From Hyphodiscus hymeniophilus (lineage: Eukaryota > Ascomycota > Leotiomycetes > Helotiales > Hyphodiscaceae), in contig VNKQ01000002.1 of the NCBI GenBank assembly GCA_016508695.1, positions 682,001 through 746,000 of the forward strand: a stretch of 64,000 nucleotides of DNA, in the 5' to 3' direction. Within the stretch, counting starts at the first letter, position 1; each line of letters opens with the position of its first letter. This document shows positions 10,008 through 21,061 of this stretch, one piece after another. Under the pieces are notes generated by a model that made no database searches, had not been told where the DNA came from, and worked only from the letters and a program-made list of their open reading frames with translations. The translations under genes and the position numbers were made by a program.

Positions 10008-13000
10008 ATGGTCTTCCCGTTACAGCAGAGGAGACCGAATCGACTCCTCTGGTATCGAGCATTAAATCAAAACGAAACAACTACATCACCTTACGATTCG
10101 GGTTATCACAATCCTCTACCAATTCTCCAACTAGGTCACTTCCCGTTTGAAAACGACCGGCCTCATGATGGCTATTTGCTAGGGGACCAAACAATGCAGT
10201 CAGAGTATTCAGTAGACATGCAGGCCCAATCTTCACAACGGTCGATACAGAGAAGATCACCAGTTGCTGACCCAGGGCCTCTTGCTCCTGGTCGTTCAAT
10301 GTCTCCCAATGGACCCAGAGCGTCATCTTCTTCAACAAAGCCAGTACAGAATGGTAGTACCAACAGAAGACAAAATGTGAGTTGAGCCCCTCGCCTCCTT
10401 AGGCGGCGCTCTAATGTTCACTTCATTTCATCTTCCATGCTAATACTCTTGAACCCAGCTCGGTCAATCCTCTCAAAGCAGTCAGAGTGCTCCTCCGCTA
10501 TCACAGATCGAAAAGAGCGTCACACATCTCCTAGTAGCTACGAAACAGCTCCTCGAAACCCTTACACAATGGTCCCGCCACCAAGCTACAGATGCACAAG
10601 TCTCAGACGTTTATGTGCGATTGGGATACGAGTTCAACATTGCTTGCAGAGCCTTCACAGCGATCAGCGTCGACACCTCAGACCTCGGAAATGTCCCAGA
10701 ACTTTTACGTCACATACTCGAGTCGACACTCAGCCAAGAAGCAAGCGTTGAGAGCTTAGAGAAATATCTGCCAAGAATCAGAGATATCATAATCAACCTT
10801 TTGCATGGTTTGAAACGCAAGCAACAGAAACTTCGACAAAAGCAGTCCAGAGAACCTACGGTCCAGAATGGTGATACCACACTGCCGCGGAATGGTAGCA
10901 TCAGCAGCGCTGGGAGTGCAGGCACAGGCTTGACAACGTTGCTAGATCAGGGGATCGATGGCAACTTTCAAGGAGATGGCTTTGCACCGAACAATCGGAA
11001 TAGTGCGGCGCCATCAACGATTGATGCCGGAGTTCCACCACGAATTTCTTCCGCGTCTGCAAATCGGAGAGCATTGCCTAGAGAGCAATCTTATGGGTCA
11101 ACATCCTCAGATCAGTCATCAATATCGAGCGTTAGCATGCAGAATATCCCAGTGATGCCTCCTTATTCCGGAGACGAGAAACCTGTACCACCACGGCCAG
11201 GAGATGGGGATCTCAGTGTAGACCAATTTCCTCCGCCTCCTCCGCCCCCAAAACAACAGAATGCTCTTGCTGCGCTTCAACGGGGTGGTGATTTGGAAAG
11301 ACGTGCTTCACGAAGATATTCGGCATACCAAATCTCCAAGCACCTCGGCGCATCTCCTAGTGGCCTACCCATGCTTCCTCCTGCGCAGAATTCTCCCATA
11401 CCAAACAGAGGCCGCAATGATGCTCGAGAGTCCATGAGAGCTGTGCAGAATAGGGGAGAACAGAATCATTCGCGTCAAAAGAGCCGCTTGGTTACCGAAG
11501 TCTCCCCTGCACGTATCCCAAGTCGCATATCCGAGAAGAGCGAAGAGCTTGGGGAATTGCCGGTAATTAAACCTCCTGAAGAACCCGAGAAGGAGTATAG
11601 CCCGATTTCCAAGACGCCCGAAGATAAGATTAGACAGTCAACTTCTTACTTTGACGCACCAAGCGCAACTCTGCAAGGACCTCCTGAAGACCTCCCCATA
11701 TTTACGGGACCGTCACCCGTGGAGAAAGAAGTCGCCTTCCCGGAGACTCCAAAGAAACAAGAACCAGCTACGAGTGCTACGAGCGAAGAAAGACAGTTTA
11801 CACCCGAGCTATCACCTCCTCCGGGCAAAGAACTGACAATATTTTTGCAATACAAGACAAAAGTCAAGAAGCATCTATTGACCGAAGGCTACAGCGATCT
11901 TACAATTGCCAAACTACAGCTTGCCTTCATTGAGAAGTTCGCATGGAACACACACAGCAATGGTGTCGACTTGCCCGAAATTTACATTCAAGACCCAGTA
12001 TCCGGCGTTCGGCATGAGCTTGAGGATTTGAATGACATCAAGGATCGTTCAGTATTAGTTCTGAATATCGAGGTGCTAGATGAGGTTAAACGCCACATTG
12101 ACGAGGGACTTGGTGGACTGAAGAGAATTGTTGAAGGCGTCAAGACCTCTCTGGATGATCAGCAACTGACCATACAGCGAGTTTCCGATCGCCAACAAGA
12201 TGCTGCAAAAGAAATGGCCAGACTAGCCGCCGGTCCACCAGCCTCAACACGCACGTCTTTCATCGACAATCCGCGAACGAATGGCGGCCTGATCAGCCCA
12301 TCGAAAGTTAGTAGCCAAGCTCAGCTGAGCGAAATACAGAGCCTTCGACGAGATCTTGCCGTCCTTCGGCAAACTTACTCTTCTTTCCAATCCGACATTC
12401 AGAGCTCCATGTCTCTAATCCGCACAAAGGCCCATTCCGTGAAAAATGTAGCCATGAAGGCTGCTGTGCCAGATGCCAACGGCGACGCGGGCCGTGCTTA
12501 TGTCACTGCAGGCAAGAAGGCTCTCATAGATGACTCCGACAAGCTTGTTGGCCAGGTTGACGATTTGCAAGATATTGTTGAAGACCTCCGCAAAGATGTT
12601 GTCATGCGCGGTGTTCGACCTCTTCCGCGACAGCTCGAAACCGTTGCCAAAGACATCTCCCAAGCAACCATGGAGCTGAAGAAGATGCAAGACTTCCTGA
12701 AGCGCGAGCGACCACTCTGGACCAAGATCTGGGAGAAGGAATTGGAGACTGTCTGCACCGACCGCGAGGAGATGACCTTGCAAGAAGACCTTGCCGCTGA
12801 TCTCGAAGACGATCTCGAAAAGGCTACTCAAACTTTCGCTCTGGTCGAGCAGGCTACAAAAGAACAGCTCAAAGACGCTTCTGGCACACGCGTGCTTTCC
12901 CGAGGATTGAACCATGTTCCTGCCGCCGATCCTTCGGTCGCAAAGGAAGGCGTTCTTGGCGAAGTACGAGCTCTACAACCGAATCACGAGAACCGACTTG

Positions 13001-13308
13001 AAGCCATTGAGCGTGCAGAGAAGCTGCGTCAGAAGGAACTCGAGAGTCGTCGTGGTGGTGAATTCCAGAAGGAATTAGGCACCTTTGTGGAGGAAGGAAA
13101 GCTGAAGAAGGCAGGGGGCTTTGAGGAAGTTGAGCGAGCAAGGAAGGCGAAGGACGATAGAATTCGAAAGGAGGTTTGGGAACGACAAAATGGATTGCCG
13201 CAAGCTGATGCTGAGGCTGAGGCTGCGACATCACCCATTGCTGCCGAAGAACCTGCCAAGGAGGAAGAAGCCGCCGAAGGAGCTGCTCCTGCCGATACTG
13301 AGGCCTGA
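10008..13308 (+). CDS. bud6: actin-interacting protein 3 / polarisome component Bud6
   Basis: Polarity factor that binds actin monomers and stimulates formins at the hyphal tip and septum. Two exons (10008-10376, 10459-13308) give about 1072 aa. Residues 125-220 form an N-terminal helical domain (LSQIEKSVTHLLVATKQLLE ... YVRLGYEFNIACRAFTAI). A long Ser/Pro-rich disordered region follows, with an FPPPPPPPK stretch that could bind a formin or SH3 partner. From about residue 580 comes the AIP3 domain (KELTIFLQYKTKVKKHLLTE), which runs as coiled coil to about residue 1010. The C-terminus is a Glu/Lys/Ala-rich tail. The first ATG fits the frame, but the first 50 residues look unlike a conserved N-terminus, so the true start may be in a further upstream exon. 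Confidence 0.9.
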
Positions 13309-14250
13309 CTGTGGCTCATTATACAGGATTTTGTGGGTGAATGAATGGGAGGATTTCAATTCGAGTGGCATTGTTTTTAAGACCTCCAAATTCCCAGTCA
13401 TTGGGACTGAGCCTCTTACGAGGTGGCTTGAAGCGCGGCGTTGGGTTTGATATAGCATTTCTTGCGTGGCTCCATTGTAGATAGTACGAGGCATTCATGT
13501 ATGATCTGAAGGACCACGGGGAGTATAGGATGGGTCCTGGTGTCTGGATGTGTACCGAATTCTGTGAGATAGCGTTTCATTTGGGGCGAGAAGCGTTGAG
13601 CATCAAACGAATGAATTTACATCCATGCCCCGTTCAGTAATATGATCAATATGACGCTGCGCATGTTACTTATTAGGTTTTGCTTTGAACGATCGACAGC
13701 GGTCATCAGGACCGTTTACTAGATTTGAAGGCATGTCCGAAGAAATCCAATGGAACCGTAGTCAGAAGTCTGGTTTATTCTATCGCAAGATCGCATCTTT
13801 GGTACCATTAGGAGTATTTGGATGATTCGAAATCGCTCTACTGCCTCTCAGGTACTACCAAGTCTCCGGAAGCAGTCCAAAGAAGAATCTAGACCAGTAG
13901 CCCCAAATGCCCCAGGAAGCTTGTTGGGCGCCTCGCTTCTAAGCCCATCTGCCTCGATCGTTAAATGGTGTGTGATGATTGGCTGTAAAGCTCAGTCAGC
14001 AAGCCTCCTGAGACTAACCTTTCAGCAAATAGGTAGGCGCTGTGCCGTTGGTAAGTTGCGCCTTTGTGGTGGGAAGGAGGCGTAAACTTAGAGAGAGCTC
14101 AAGCCTGCTCAGTAAGCACACCCTCTTGCGCAAGTCCATTGCACGCATATTTGCTCTCGACCGCTCCTATCGCTGAGCGAGTTTTGCGGATGATACGCAC
14201 AACTCGCAAAAGAAGCAGAATGCTCATGTTTGACCGTATACATACGAAGT
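13309..14250. other. intergenic, bud6 3' flank and promoter of the Zn2Cys6 gene
   Basis: No frame looks coding. Open frames of 87-93 codons here have no family resemblance. No repeat or RNA gene seen. Confidence 0.4.
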
Positions 14251-15689
14251 ATGCCGTTTCAGGAGCCAAAAAGGAGACGAGCTTTTGCTCGCCGTTCGAG
14301 GAGTGGCTGTCACACTTGCAAAAAGAGGCATCTGAGATGCGATGAACAACTTCCTGTTTGGTATCCAACAAATATCCCTGAGCTATTCCAAGGCTTATTC
14401 GAGGCAGTGACAATTGTTTGAGACTTGGCCGAAGATGTAGCTACGAGGAGCGCGGTCCTGGAGAGGGAACGGCTGCTCACTCTGGTTCTGGTACCAGATC
14501 CACCACAGCTGAGGAGTTATTCGAGCGATTGAGATATGTCTCGAGGCCTGACGGCGTTCTCGTTGGGCCGGATTTTACAGTTGTTCTACAATCGACTGGG
14601 TTGTCTTCGGTGCATGGAGACTCAAGAATCAACTACATCTCCCCACTTCATGCGAATCTAGCTCCCAGTGCAGCTGTTTTCCTAAATCACTATCAGAATA
14701 TGGTCTCCCATGCGCTCCTTGGTCCCCAGTATGGTCACAAAATAGCCCTCACCGAACACTTCCCAAGGTAAGTGCGCTCCCAACGTCTTCAAGCCTTCTA
14801 ATTTCAACTCAGGGTTTTGCAAGTAGGCTGTACACAGGAGTTTGTGAAGCATAGCCTGGTTTACATGGCTGCGATAAAGTACTTCCTCGTCACGAAGCAA
14901 ATAGACGAGAATAAAATCTTAGAGCGGTACAAAGCTTTTGCCTTGAGAGGTTTACAGCAAGCGATAGAGAGATGTGGCCCGGAAAATGGAGATGCGATTA
15001 TTGCTGCTAGTATACTGATGATGGAAGGAGCTCAAGATTGGAAACAATGGACTGTCTACCTCGCCGGGTATTCCGCTGTAAGTTCCCCTATTTATGCTCT
15101 TTGCGTCAGGCTTGATTGATTCCACTAGGTTCTCGCAATGAACCTCCCAAGCAATATGCCTGAGATCCGGTCACCAAAGTTCATATTACAGCTTTTTCCA
15201 CAGACACCTCTCGACAGCACTCACATGCTTCCCTACCCATCGGTTCGCTCTTCCTGCTTTATTCGTGTCACTACAATTCTCCAATCACTGGCTTCCATGA
15301 AACCACTCCTGTTAGCCAAGAAGGGGGACCATTCCTCCTCCTATGAATTTCGAAATATAGAGATTCTGGGTGAAAGCCTACGCCATGTCCATAAGGCAGA
15401 TCATGTGGATGATGTGTTCGGCCAGTTTGTGCTGTTGAAAAGTTGGATGTTCTGTATGGAGTTAAAAACCAGCTCTGCTATGGACGTGCGTAGGGAGTTG
15501 GGAGCCAAGGCTGTGAGGTTGCATTTTTATGGATTTTTGAAAGCTATGATACCTTATTTCCCGCCTAATTGTAGGGCGAGATTGATTACCATTTGTGGGA
15601 CCGAGATCCCGCTGCTGAAGGAGGAGCTCGTCGTGGAAGGATGTGATGAAATGAGCAAGCTTGTTGGAAAATTTTGGAACGAGAGTTGA
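14251..15689 (+). CDS. Zn2Cys6 transcription factor
   Basis: Fungal binuclear zinc-cluster regulator of 431 aa in four exons (14251-14360, 14408-14767, 14813-15077, 15129-15689). The DNA-binding domain sits at the extreme N-terminus after a basic run: cysteines follow the pattern C-x2-C-x6-C-x6-C-x2-C-x6-C (SGCHTCKKRHLRC, then PVCDNCLRLGRRCSY). The fourth cysteine codon is created by splicing of intron 1, which confirms that intron. The remainder is helical and resembles the regulatory domain of short Upc2-like C6 proteins (FLNHYQNMVSHALLGPQYG). It lies 359 nt from the 3' end of a P450 gene on the opposite strand and could be its local regulator, but that is inference from position. Its target is unknown. 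Confidence 0.85.
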
Positions 15690-16047
15690 GCTGGAAACTT
15701 TGCCTGAAGATCTCCTGACGCAATTTTCCTTACCGTCATAGTAAAGAATTCCCGTGGGCAACAATGCTTATCATTCGTGGATTTGACGTCTCGTGCGCTT
15801 GAGATGGCAAAATAGGATGAGTGTCAAAATTCATATCACGCCGTTGGAGATGAAGATAAAAGCAGGGAGGGACGAAGTCTATGGCGAAGAGGTGGGGAAG
15901 AACAAGCGAATCACCAGAATATCTGAGCTGAATTGTCGTCATAGCTGGGATGAGAGTTATCAGCCGCTATTGCCGCTTCTAATTTTTGCCAACTGATGCT
16001 TTGAAGCAGCGACGGTTTTTACATTTGCTATGGCACTATGAGTGTCC
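15690..16047. other. short convergent spacer between TF and P450 genes
   Basis: 3' flanks of two convergent genes. Nothing else seen. Confidence 0.5.
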
Positions 16048-17809
16048 TCAACTACTGCTCTCCCTCAGCGAGACCTTGCAAGGGAATCCATCAGCCGGAT
16101 GCGCCGCTCCGCAAGCAATCTGATATGCCCTTTCTCCCGCGACGTTCTTCAACTCTTTCGTCGGGTGCAGCCTATCATACTCATCGTACGCGGGGCGAAC
16201 ATCAAACTCACGGACAGTCAGTGCCAGAACCACCTTGATATCTTGCACAACTAGAGTTTGCCCAACGCAATTTCTTGGTCCAAACTCGAAAGGACGCCAT
16301 CCACCTTTAGGCGGGTATAGCGGATGTTCAGGACCAACAAGCCAACGTTCAGGTATAAAGGCATCGGGATCTTTGAAGTAATCTGGATTCCTCTGTAGTG
16401 CTAGGTGGACGACAAGGATAGAAGTGCCTGCTGTAGGATACCGGTTGCCGTGCGAGTCTCGAAGTTCTACTCCTGGTTCTCCACCACGTAGAGCGTTTGC
16501 CGGGGAAATAGACGTAGTGTTTCTTTGAGCACGGCATTAGTGTAAGAAAGTTTGTTGATGAGTTGAGGATTTTCAAGTAATTGTGCGGATACCGTCTTCA
16601 GATGGGTCCCGAAGACTTCGTTGTGCTCAGCGCGGATTTGGGCTAAGGCGTTGGGATGCTTAGAGAGGAGATAGTAGGAGTAGCAGATCGTAGAGGCAGT
16701 TGAGTCATGGCCAGCAAAAATCATCAACCGGATTTGTACTTGAGCCCATTTCTTGAAAGATTGGTCCAGGCCGTGTGCCATATCCAAGCTACTATTCTCT
16801 GTCATGTAGTTGTCCAGGACAAGATCAATGATAGATCGAGACGACGTATCTTTCTCGCCACCCTGGCGCTCTATGAAGCGCTTGTCAAGCTCTTTCCCGA
16901 TGTAATTATTCATCGTTCGGCTGTTCTTCCACATAATGAGTGGCTGAGCAGGATTCCAGCGTTTAAAAAGATTCATCTCATCAGCACGTAAGTGCCATGC
17001 GATTTGGCTCCTCATGGCAGATGCTAATGGATTGAACTGCCGCTGAGAGTTTAGATGCGAGTTAAGGCAAACGGCACCAATGATGTCCATCGTGAAATCG
17101 CATGTCAACCTGTCCAGTGAGAACATATCGCCTTTGCGAGCGTGCTCTCTGAGAATCTCCACAAATACGGAGGTTTCCTCAAGGATATGGCCCATTTGCC
17201 CCAGCAGATAATTGGCATTAAATCCAGGAGCAAACATGGCGCGGGATCGCTTCCATCTATAAGTCAAAATCAGCATTTCGTCCCCTCGTTGAGTTATGGA
17301 GTATCTAGACTGTACAAGTACACTTACTCGAGACCATTCATTGTAAAAAGGTCTTCGCCCCCAGAAAAGGGCTCTAAGAAATACTTCAAAGCTGCAGGTT
17401 TGGTGAGATCATGCTGCTGGCACGCTTGAATAGAAAGATCGGGTGACGTGACCACTATCATGGGCATGCTGAAAGGCCATAGATCCAAATAGAGCAAGTT
17501 ATCGGTCTTCGAGAAGTCTTTGGATAGCTCCATCAGGAGATAATTCTGGATAATGTCCTTTGGAAAGCGCGAGAGCAATGGAGCAAGGCAAAGTAGATGG
17601 CCGGTGATAGGATTCCACGGCGGCATTGGCTACCATGAGAGTTAGAGGGGATAACTCATGCGGATTGGGAGACTTGCCATGCCCTGTTTCCGTAGCTTAT
17701 AGAACAATGCTCTGCTGTTCCATCCTTTCATAACGACATAGATGACACCGGACAGCCATATGGCAAGGAGCGCGGCGATGGCCTCACGCAACGTCAAAGA
17801 GAAATCCAT
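16048..17809 (-). CDS. cytochrome P450 monooxygenase, membrane-anchored, with a 1-nt frameshift
   Basis: Haem-thiolate oxygenase of the ER membrane; substrate unknown. Three exons: 17809-17678, 17629-17328 and 17256-16048. The N-terminus is a signal anchor (LREAIAALLAIWLSGVIYVV) followed by the proline-rich hinge MPPWNPITGHL. The I-helix reads MIFAGHDSTAST, the K-helix KETLR, the PERF-like region FIPERW, and the haem loop FEFGPRNCVG with its cysteine near residue 475. Intron 1 is GC-AG. Between KETLRLFP and GEPGVELRDSHGNRYP the frame changes at the four-base run 16502-16505. One more base there gives the canonical LRLFPPA and a continuous protein of about 547 aa. The gene is therefore a normal P450 if the base is a sequencing loss, or a fresh pseudogene if not. 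Confidence 0.85.
16502..16505 (-). other. probable missing base in C/G run of the P450 gene
   Basis: The coding strand reads TTTCCCCGGCAAAC. A fifth C would give F-P-P-A-N and link the K-helix frame to the frame of the PERF and haem motifs. No plausible intron fits between the two conserved parts without removing expected residues. Confidence 0.75.
17630..17677 (-). other. GC-AG intron in the P450 gene
   Basis: On the minus strand this 48 nt intron begins GCAAGT, has CTCTAAC before the end, and finishes GGTAG. It joins KQGM directly to PMPPWNPITGHL in phase 0, the expected junction of anchor and proline-rich hinge. No GT donor nearby does this. Confidence 0.7.
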
Positions 17810-18198
17810 CGTTGTACTCGCACGTTGTTATTCTCATACTAATGTCTTATAATCCGTGTTGAGCTTGCAGGACATTTCTCCTGAAGATAGATATCTCACA
17901 GGTATCGTTCGAGATTCGGCCACTAGAAATGAACCCAATCGTGTTCATTTTATCATTTATAAGGATCACCTCACTACACTTTGCAATAAAGCAACGGGAG
18001 ATTGGAAGCTGACGGACAAGGTTGTGCTTGTGGGGCAAGTTTCCCGGCACCATGGGTTCATAAATGGTCAGGTGATCTAAGTCATGTTATTGAAAAGCAG
18101 GAAACAGAAGTTAGTCGGCGGTCAAGCTTTTCAATTACAATACTTGATCTGTGCTCTGGAATTCTCTAAGAGTTCCTGCATACGCTAGAATTTGATCC
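17810..18198. other. spacer between bna3-like gene 3' end and P450 promoter
   Basis: Contains the P450 promoter. A 74-codon open frame at 17856-18080 (+) has no resemblance to a known family and is probably chance. Confidence 0.4.
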
Positions 18199-19760
18199 TC
18201 AAGACTCGATGTACTTCTTCAGGTCTCTCAGCCTCTCCTTTGCCCGATCTAAGACCTCGTCTTCCTTGCATACAGCGAATCGTAGCCAATCCTCCCCGAT
18301 ATGAGCATTTTGATCTGTATAAAACTCCGTGGGAGGAATGGCAGCGACACCCACTTCTTGAATCAAGAACCAGCACAACTTGAAATCTCTCGGTCTATCC
18401 TTTACCTGGTTTGGAAAGGGATAATCTGCAGGAACTTTCACCTTGGCCATATTGACCAATACGAAGTATCCACCGTCTGGATCTGAGAATGGAAGATCCA
18501 GTTCTTTCCAAATAGTGTTAAATTGATCCATCTTGCCTTTCATTTCCTTCTTCGCTCCTTCCCAGAAATTCTCCTGGTCGGCTTGTTCGAAACCTATGGC
18601 TGCGGCCTCCTGCAGTGGTGATACGGATGAGTAGCAAATCCGGGTATGAGCCGCAGCAACGTATTGGATGAGATGGGGAGGTCCAATGAGCCAACCCACT
18701 CGCCATCCTGTAGCATAAAAGTTCTTGCCCGCAGACCCAACCGTAAGAGTGAGCCTTTCGATTTCAGGAGAAAGGGTAGCCATTCGCGTGAAGGGAACAT
18801 AGTATAAACGGTCATAAACCTCGTCGGATAGAATTATGATACTATTCTTGACGCAAAGCTCGCCGATTTTCAACAACTCGTCTTTGGAGAAGACCTTGCC
18901 AATGGGGTTGTGTGGAGTGTTGATGACAATCATCTTGGTCTTAGAGGTGATGGCGGCTTCCAACTCAGCGAAGTCGATAGTCCAGTCTGCGGCTGAAGTA
19001 CCTTGTTTATCTCCGTTGGGAGGTGGGTGTAATGGGACGTAAACTATCTTTCCACCTGGCATCTCAATATTGCTTATATACCTGCGAGCCTTTAGCCATA
19101 ATTTTTTGTTGGCAAAATTTGTACTAACTGGTCGAAGAATGGCTCAAATATTATTACTTCGTCGCCTTCTTCGATGAAACCCATAAAAGCACTCAACATT
19201 CCTGAAGTCAGTCAGCAATCATCGCTTTGAGCACATGGTATTCCTAACCCTCATTGGCACCAGTTGTGATAGTGACTTCCGTCTCTGGATCCAGCTTTCG
19301 GCCCCATAAGGGAGAGTATGAGTCAGCAATTGCTTTCTTTAGACGCGGCCGCCCTCTCGTAGGGGAATATTGATTACAATCCACTTGGTCCAGGGCAGCC
19401 TTGGCAGCATTTATAATGAACTCAGGAGGGTTGTACCCGAAGAAGCCTTGACCCATGTTTACTATGGGTTGCTTGGGCGAAGCAGCGGCTGCTTCATTGA
19501 CAATGGACCTGTAGTCACTTATTAGAGAAGGGCTGGATAGACCGAATTGTCTACAGTAACAAGAGTGGGAGAAGAGAGCGCATTGCCTCAGTTGGCCATT
19601 CACAGAGCTAATCATGAAGCAAGGTCTTAGACTCCAAGGGAAGAGACCAGCTAAACGAATACATCACAAAGGATTCTAGCAGCGCTTGAGAAACATACCA
19701 GACATCCTGCCTCCTGCCTGCCACTCGAGCAGCTGGCTTCAATTGCGCTCTAGCAGCCAT
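18199..19760 (-). CDS. bna3: PLP-dependent aminotransferase, kynurenine aminotransferase (Bna3) type
   Basis: Fold-type I aminotransferase converting kynurenine (and probably other aromatic or sulphur amino acids) to the 2-oxo acid, kynurenic acid in the main case. Four exons (19760-19699, 19508-19249, 19201-19129, 19081-18199) give 425 aa. Recognisable parts are NMGQGFFGYNPPEF, the glycine-rich ITTGANEGMLSAFMGFIEEG, the FEPFFDQY segment, INTPHNPIGKVF, ILSDEVYDRLYY, and the Schiff-base lysine in VGSAGKNFYATGWRVGW at about residue 251. Intron 1 is 190 nt, longer than the rest, and restores RRQDVW-SIVNE. An upstream ORF (19750-20166) overlaps the start. Position next to a P450 could mean a role in secondary metabolism, but the family is also housekeeping. 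Confidence 0.85.
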
Positions 19761-20205
19761 GGTGGGGTGAAAGCAGCGGGGATGAACAGCGAAACGCGTG
19801 CAAAGTTGGGTTCGCGGCTTTAGTCGAGGCAATTGGAAAGTAGAAATCCGAACATTCATGGAGGATTTGGGCTTGATGTAAAAACTGTGTATCCTCAGAC
19901 TTCAGCCAACACAATAACAAGAGTCTGCAAGCACCATCAAGTGCTTTGGGGACCTTATGGCGTAATCGAAGCAGCTGCAATCTAGCGGCCGACCGAGTGA
20001 CAAGGGTCTGCCTCGGGACATAGACTTTGATACCTCTCCGAGCTTCACCTCCCGTCTTCAACACAACATATTCAACAACAGCTCCATGAGTACTGCTAGT
20101 TGGGCTTGTTGATCTCCGAACCGCGCGCCCAATATGAGAGCTTTGGTTATACAGTCGTCGCCTCATAGATGACGAGGTGATTAGCCCGAGGACAATAAGC
20201 TCCCA
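19761..20205. promoter_or_regulatory. divergent promoter of bna3 and dsc3, with a long overlapping upstream ORF on the bna3 side
   Basis: Both genes start from this 445 nt gap. On the minus strand an ATG at 20164-20166 opens 138 codons that end at 19750, just past the bna3 ATG in another frame. If it is within the bna3 mRNA it would be an overlapping uORF that lowers initiation at bna3. The peptide (MRRRLYNQSSHIGRAVRRST...) has no recognised family. Confidence 0.35.
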
Positions 20206-21061
20206 ATGGCGTCCTTTGCGCCGGAACCACCAAGTCCCCTTCGAGTCACAGTCCGCTTCACTACATCAATTCCTGACCTGCTCCTCGATATCCCCGATCC
20301 GAATGAAACCACAGCAATAGCTCTCAAGCACCTCGTCCGTTCCAAATTAGACGCTCCCACGAACAAGCATCGATACCGCCTAATTCATAGCGGGAAGCTT
20401 CTAAAAGATGATGATCTCCTGTCTACGGCCCTAAAGATCCCTCCTCCGCCCCTCGAGCTCCCGATCCAAAAGGAAAAGGTAAGGCTGTTGAGCCTCCGCC
20501 ACCGCGAGTCTATATTAATTGCTCGATCGGAGATGCCTTGAGCGCTGCCGAGTTGTCTGCGGAAGACCTGGCTGCTACTGCTTCGACCAATAAATCGAAG
20601 AAGGATAAAGAGAGCAGTAGTGGTAGAAAAGATGGCAACTTGGCACAGTCTACAGCTCCTGCGCCGCGTGGTTTTGACCGACTTCTATCTGGTGGCTTTA
20701 CCCCGGCGGAGGTAAATCAACTCCGGTTACAGTTCCTCTCGATACAGTCGAATATACATACCCCGGACACGATGCCTTCACCAGAAGTGTTGCGGCGTAT
20801 GGAGGACGCATGGATAGATGATAATGCAGGCAATACTGGTGCGGGTGCTGGAGAAGGCGGATTCGATTTTGGAGATGATGGGTTAGGCGGTGGAGCTCTG
20901 GATGATCTATTATGGGGAATATCATGGGCTTCTTGTGGCCGTTAGGCTGTGTTGGATGGATTATAAGGGAGGGAGGAGTATGGTCAAGGAGAAGGCAAAT
21001 TGCTGTCTTCACTGGTTTTGTGCTGAGCCTTACATTTGGCATGTTGAAGGTGATATCATAA
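20206..21061 (+). CDS. dsc3: Dsc E3 ubiquitin ligase subunit 3 (ubiquitin-like domain, two C-terminal TM segments), with two 1-nt frameshifts
   Basis: Subunit of the Golgi/endosome Dsc complex that ubiquitinates membrane proteins and activates fungal SREBP. An N-terminal ubiquitin-like domain covers about residues 10-85 (RVTVRFTTSIPDLLLDIPDP...KHRYRLIHSGKLLKDDDLL). A linker follows, then the conserved PRVYINCSIGD and RGFDRLLSGGFTPAEVNQLR segments. The C-terminal membrane part is DLLWGNIMGFLWPLGCVGWI and RRRQIAVFTGFVLSLTFGML. These pieces sit in different frames. Frame is lost at the C-run 20449-20452 (IPPPP to RAPDPKGKG) and again at the G-run 20914-20917 (LLWG to NIMGF). One base added at each gives a continuous 285 aa protein ending at 21061. 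No intron explains either change. Confidence 0.82.
20449..20452 (+). other. probable missing C in dsc3
   Basis: CCGCCCCTCGAG should be read with one more C to pass from ALKIPPPP into RAPDPKGKGKAVEPPPPRVY, which continues into conserved dsc3 sequence. No GT donor lies before the switch. Confidence 0.7.
20914..20917 (+). other. probable missing G in dsc3
   Basis: TTATGGGGAATATC reads LLWGIS and stops soon after. With one more G it reads LLWGNIMGFLWPLGCVGW, the conserved first membrane helix, and stays open to the stop at 21059-21061. Confidence 0.75.

Noticed and set aside
17856..18080. 74-codon plus-strand frame beside the P450 promoter
   Set aside because: No family resemblance; its first codon lies just upstream of the P450 start on the opposite strand and it is short enough to be chance.
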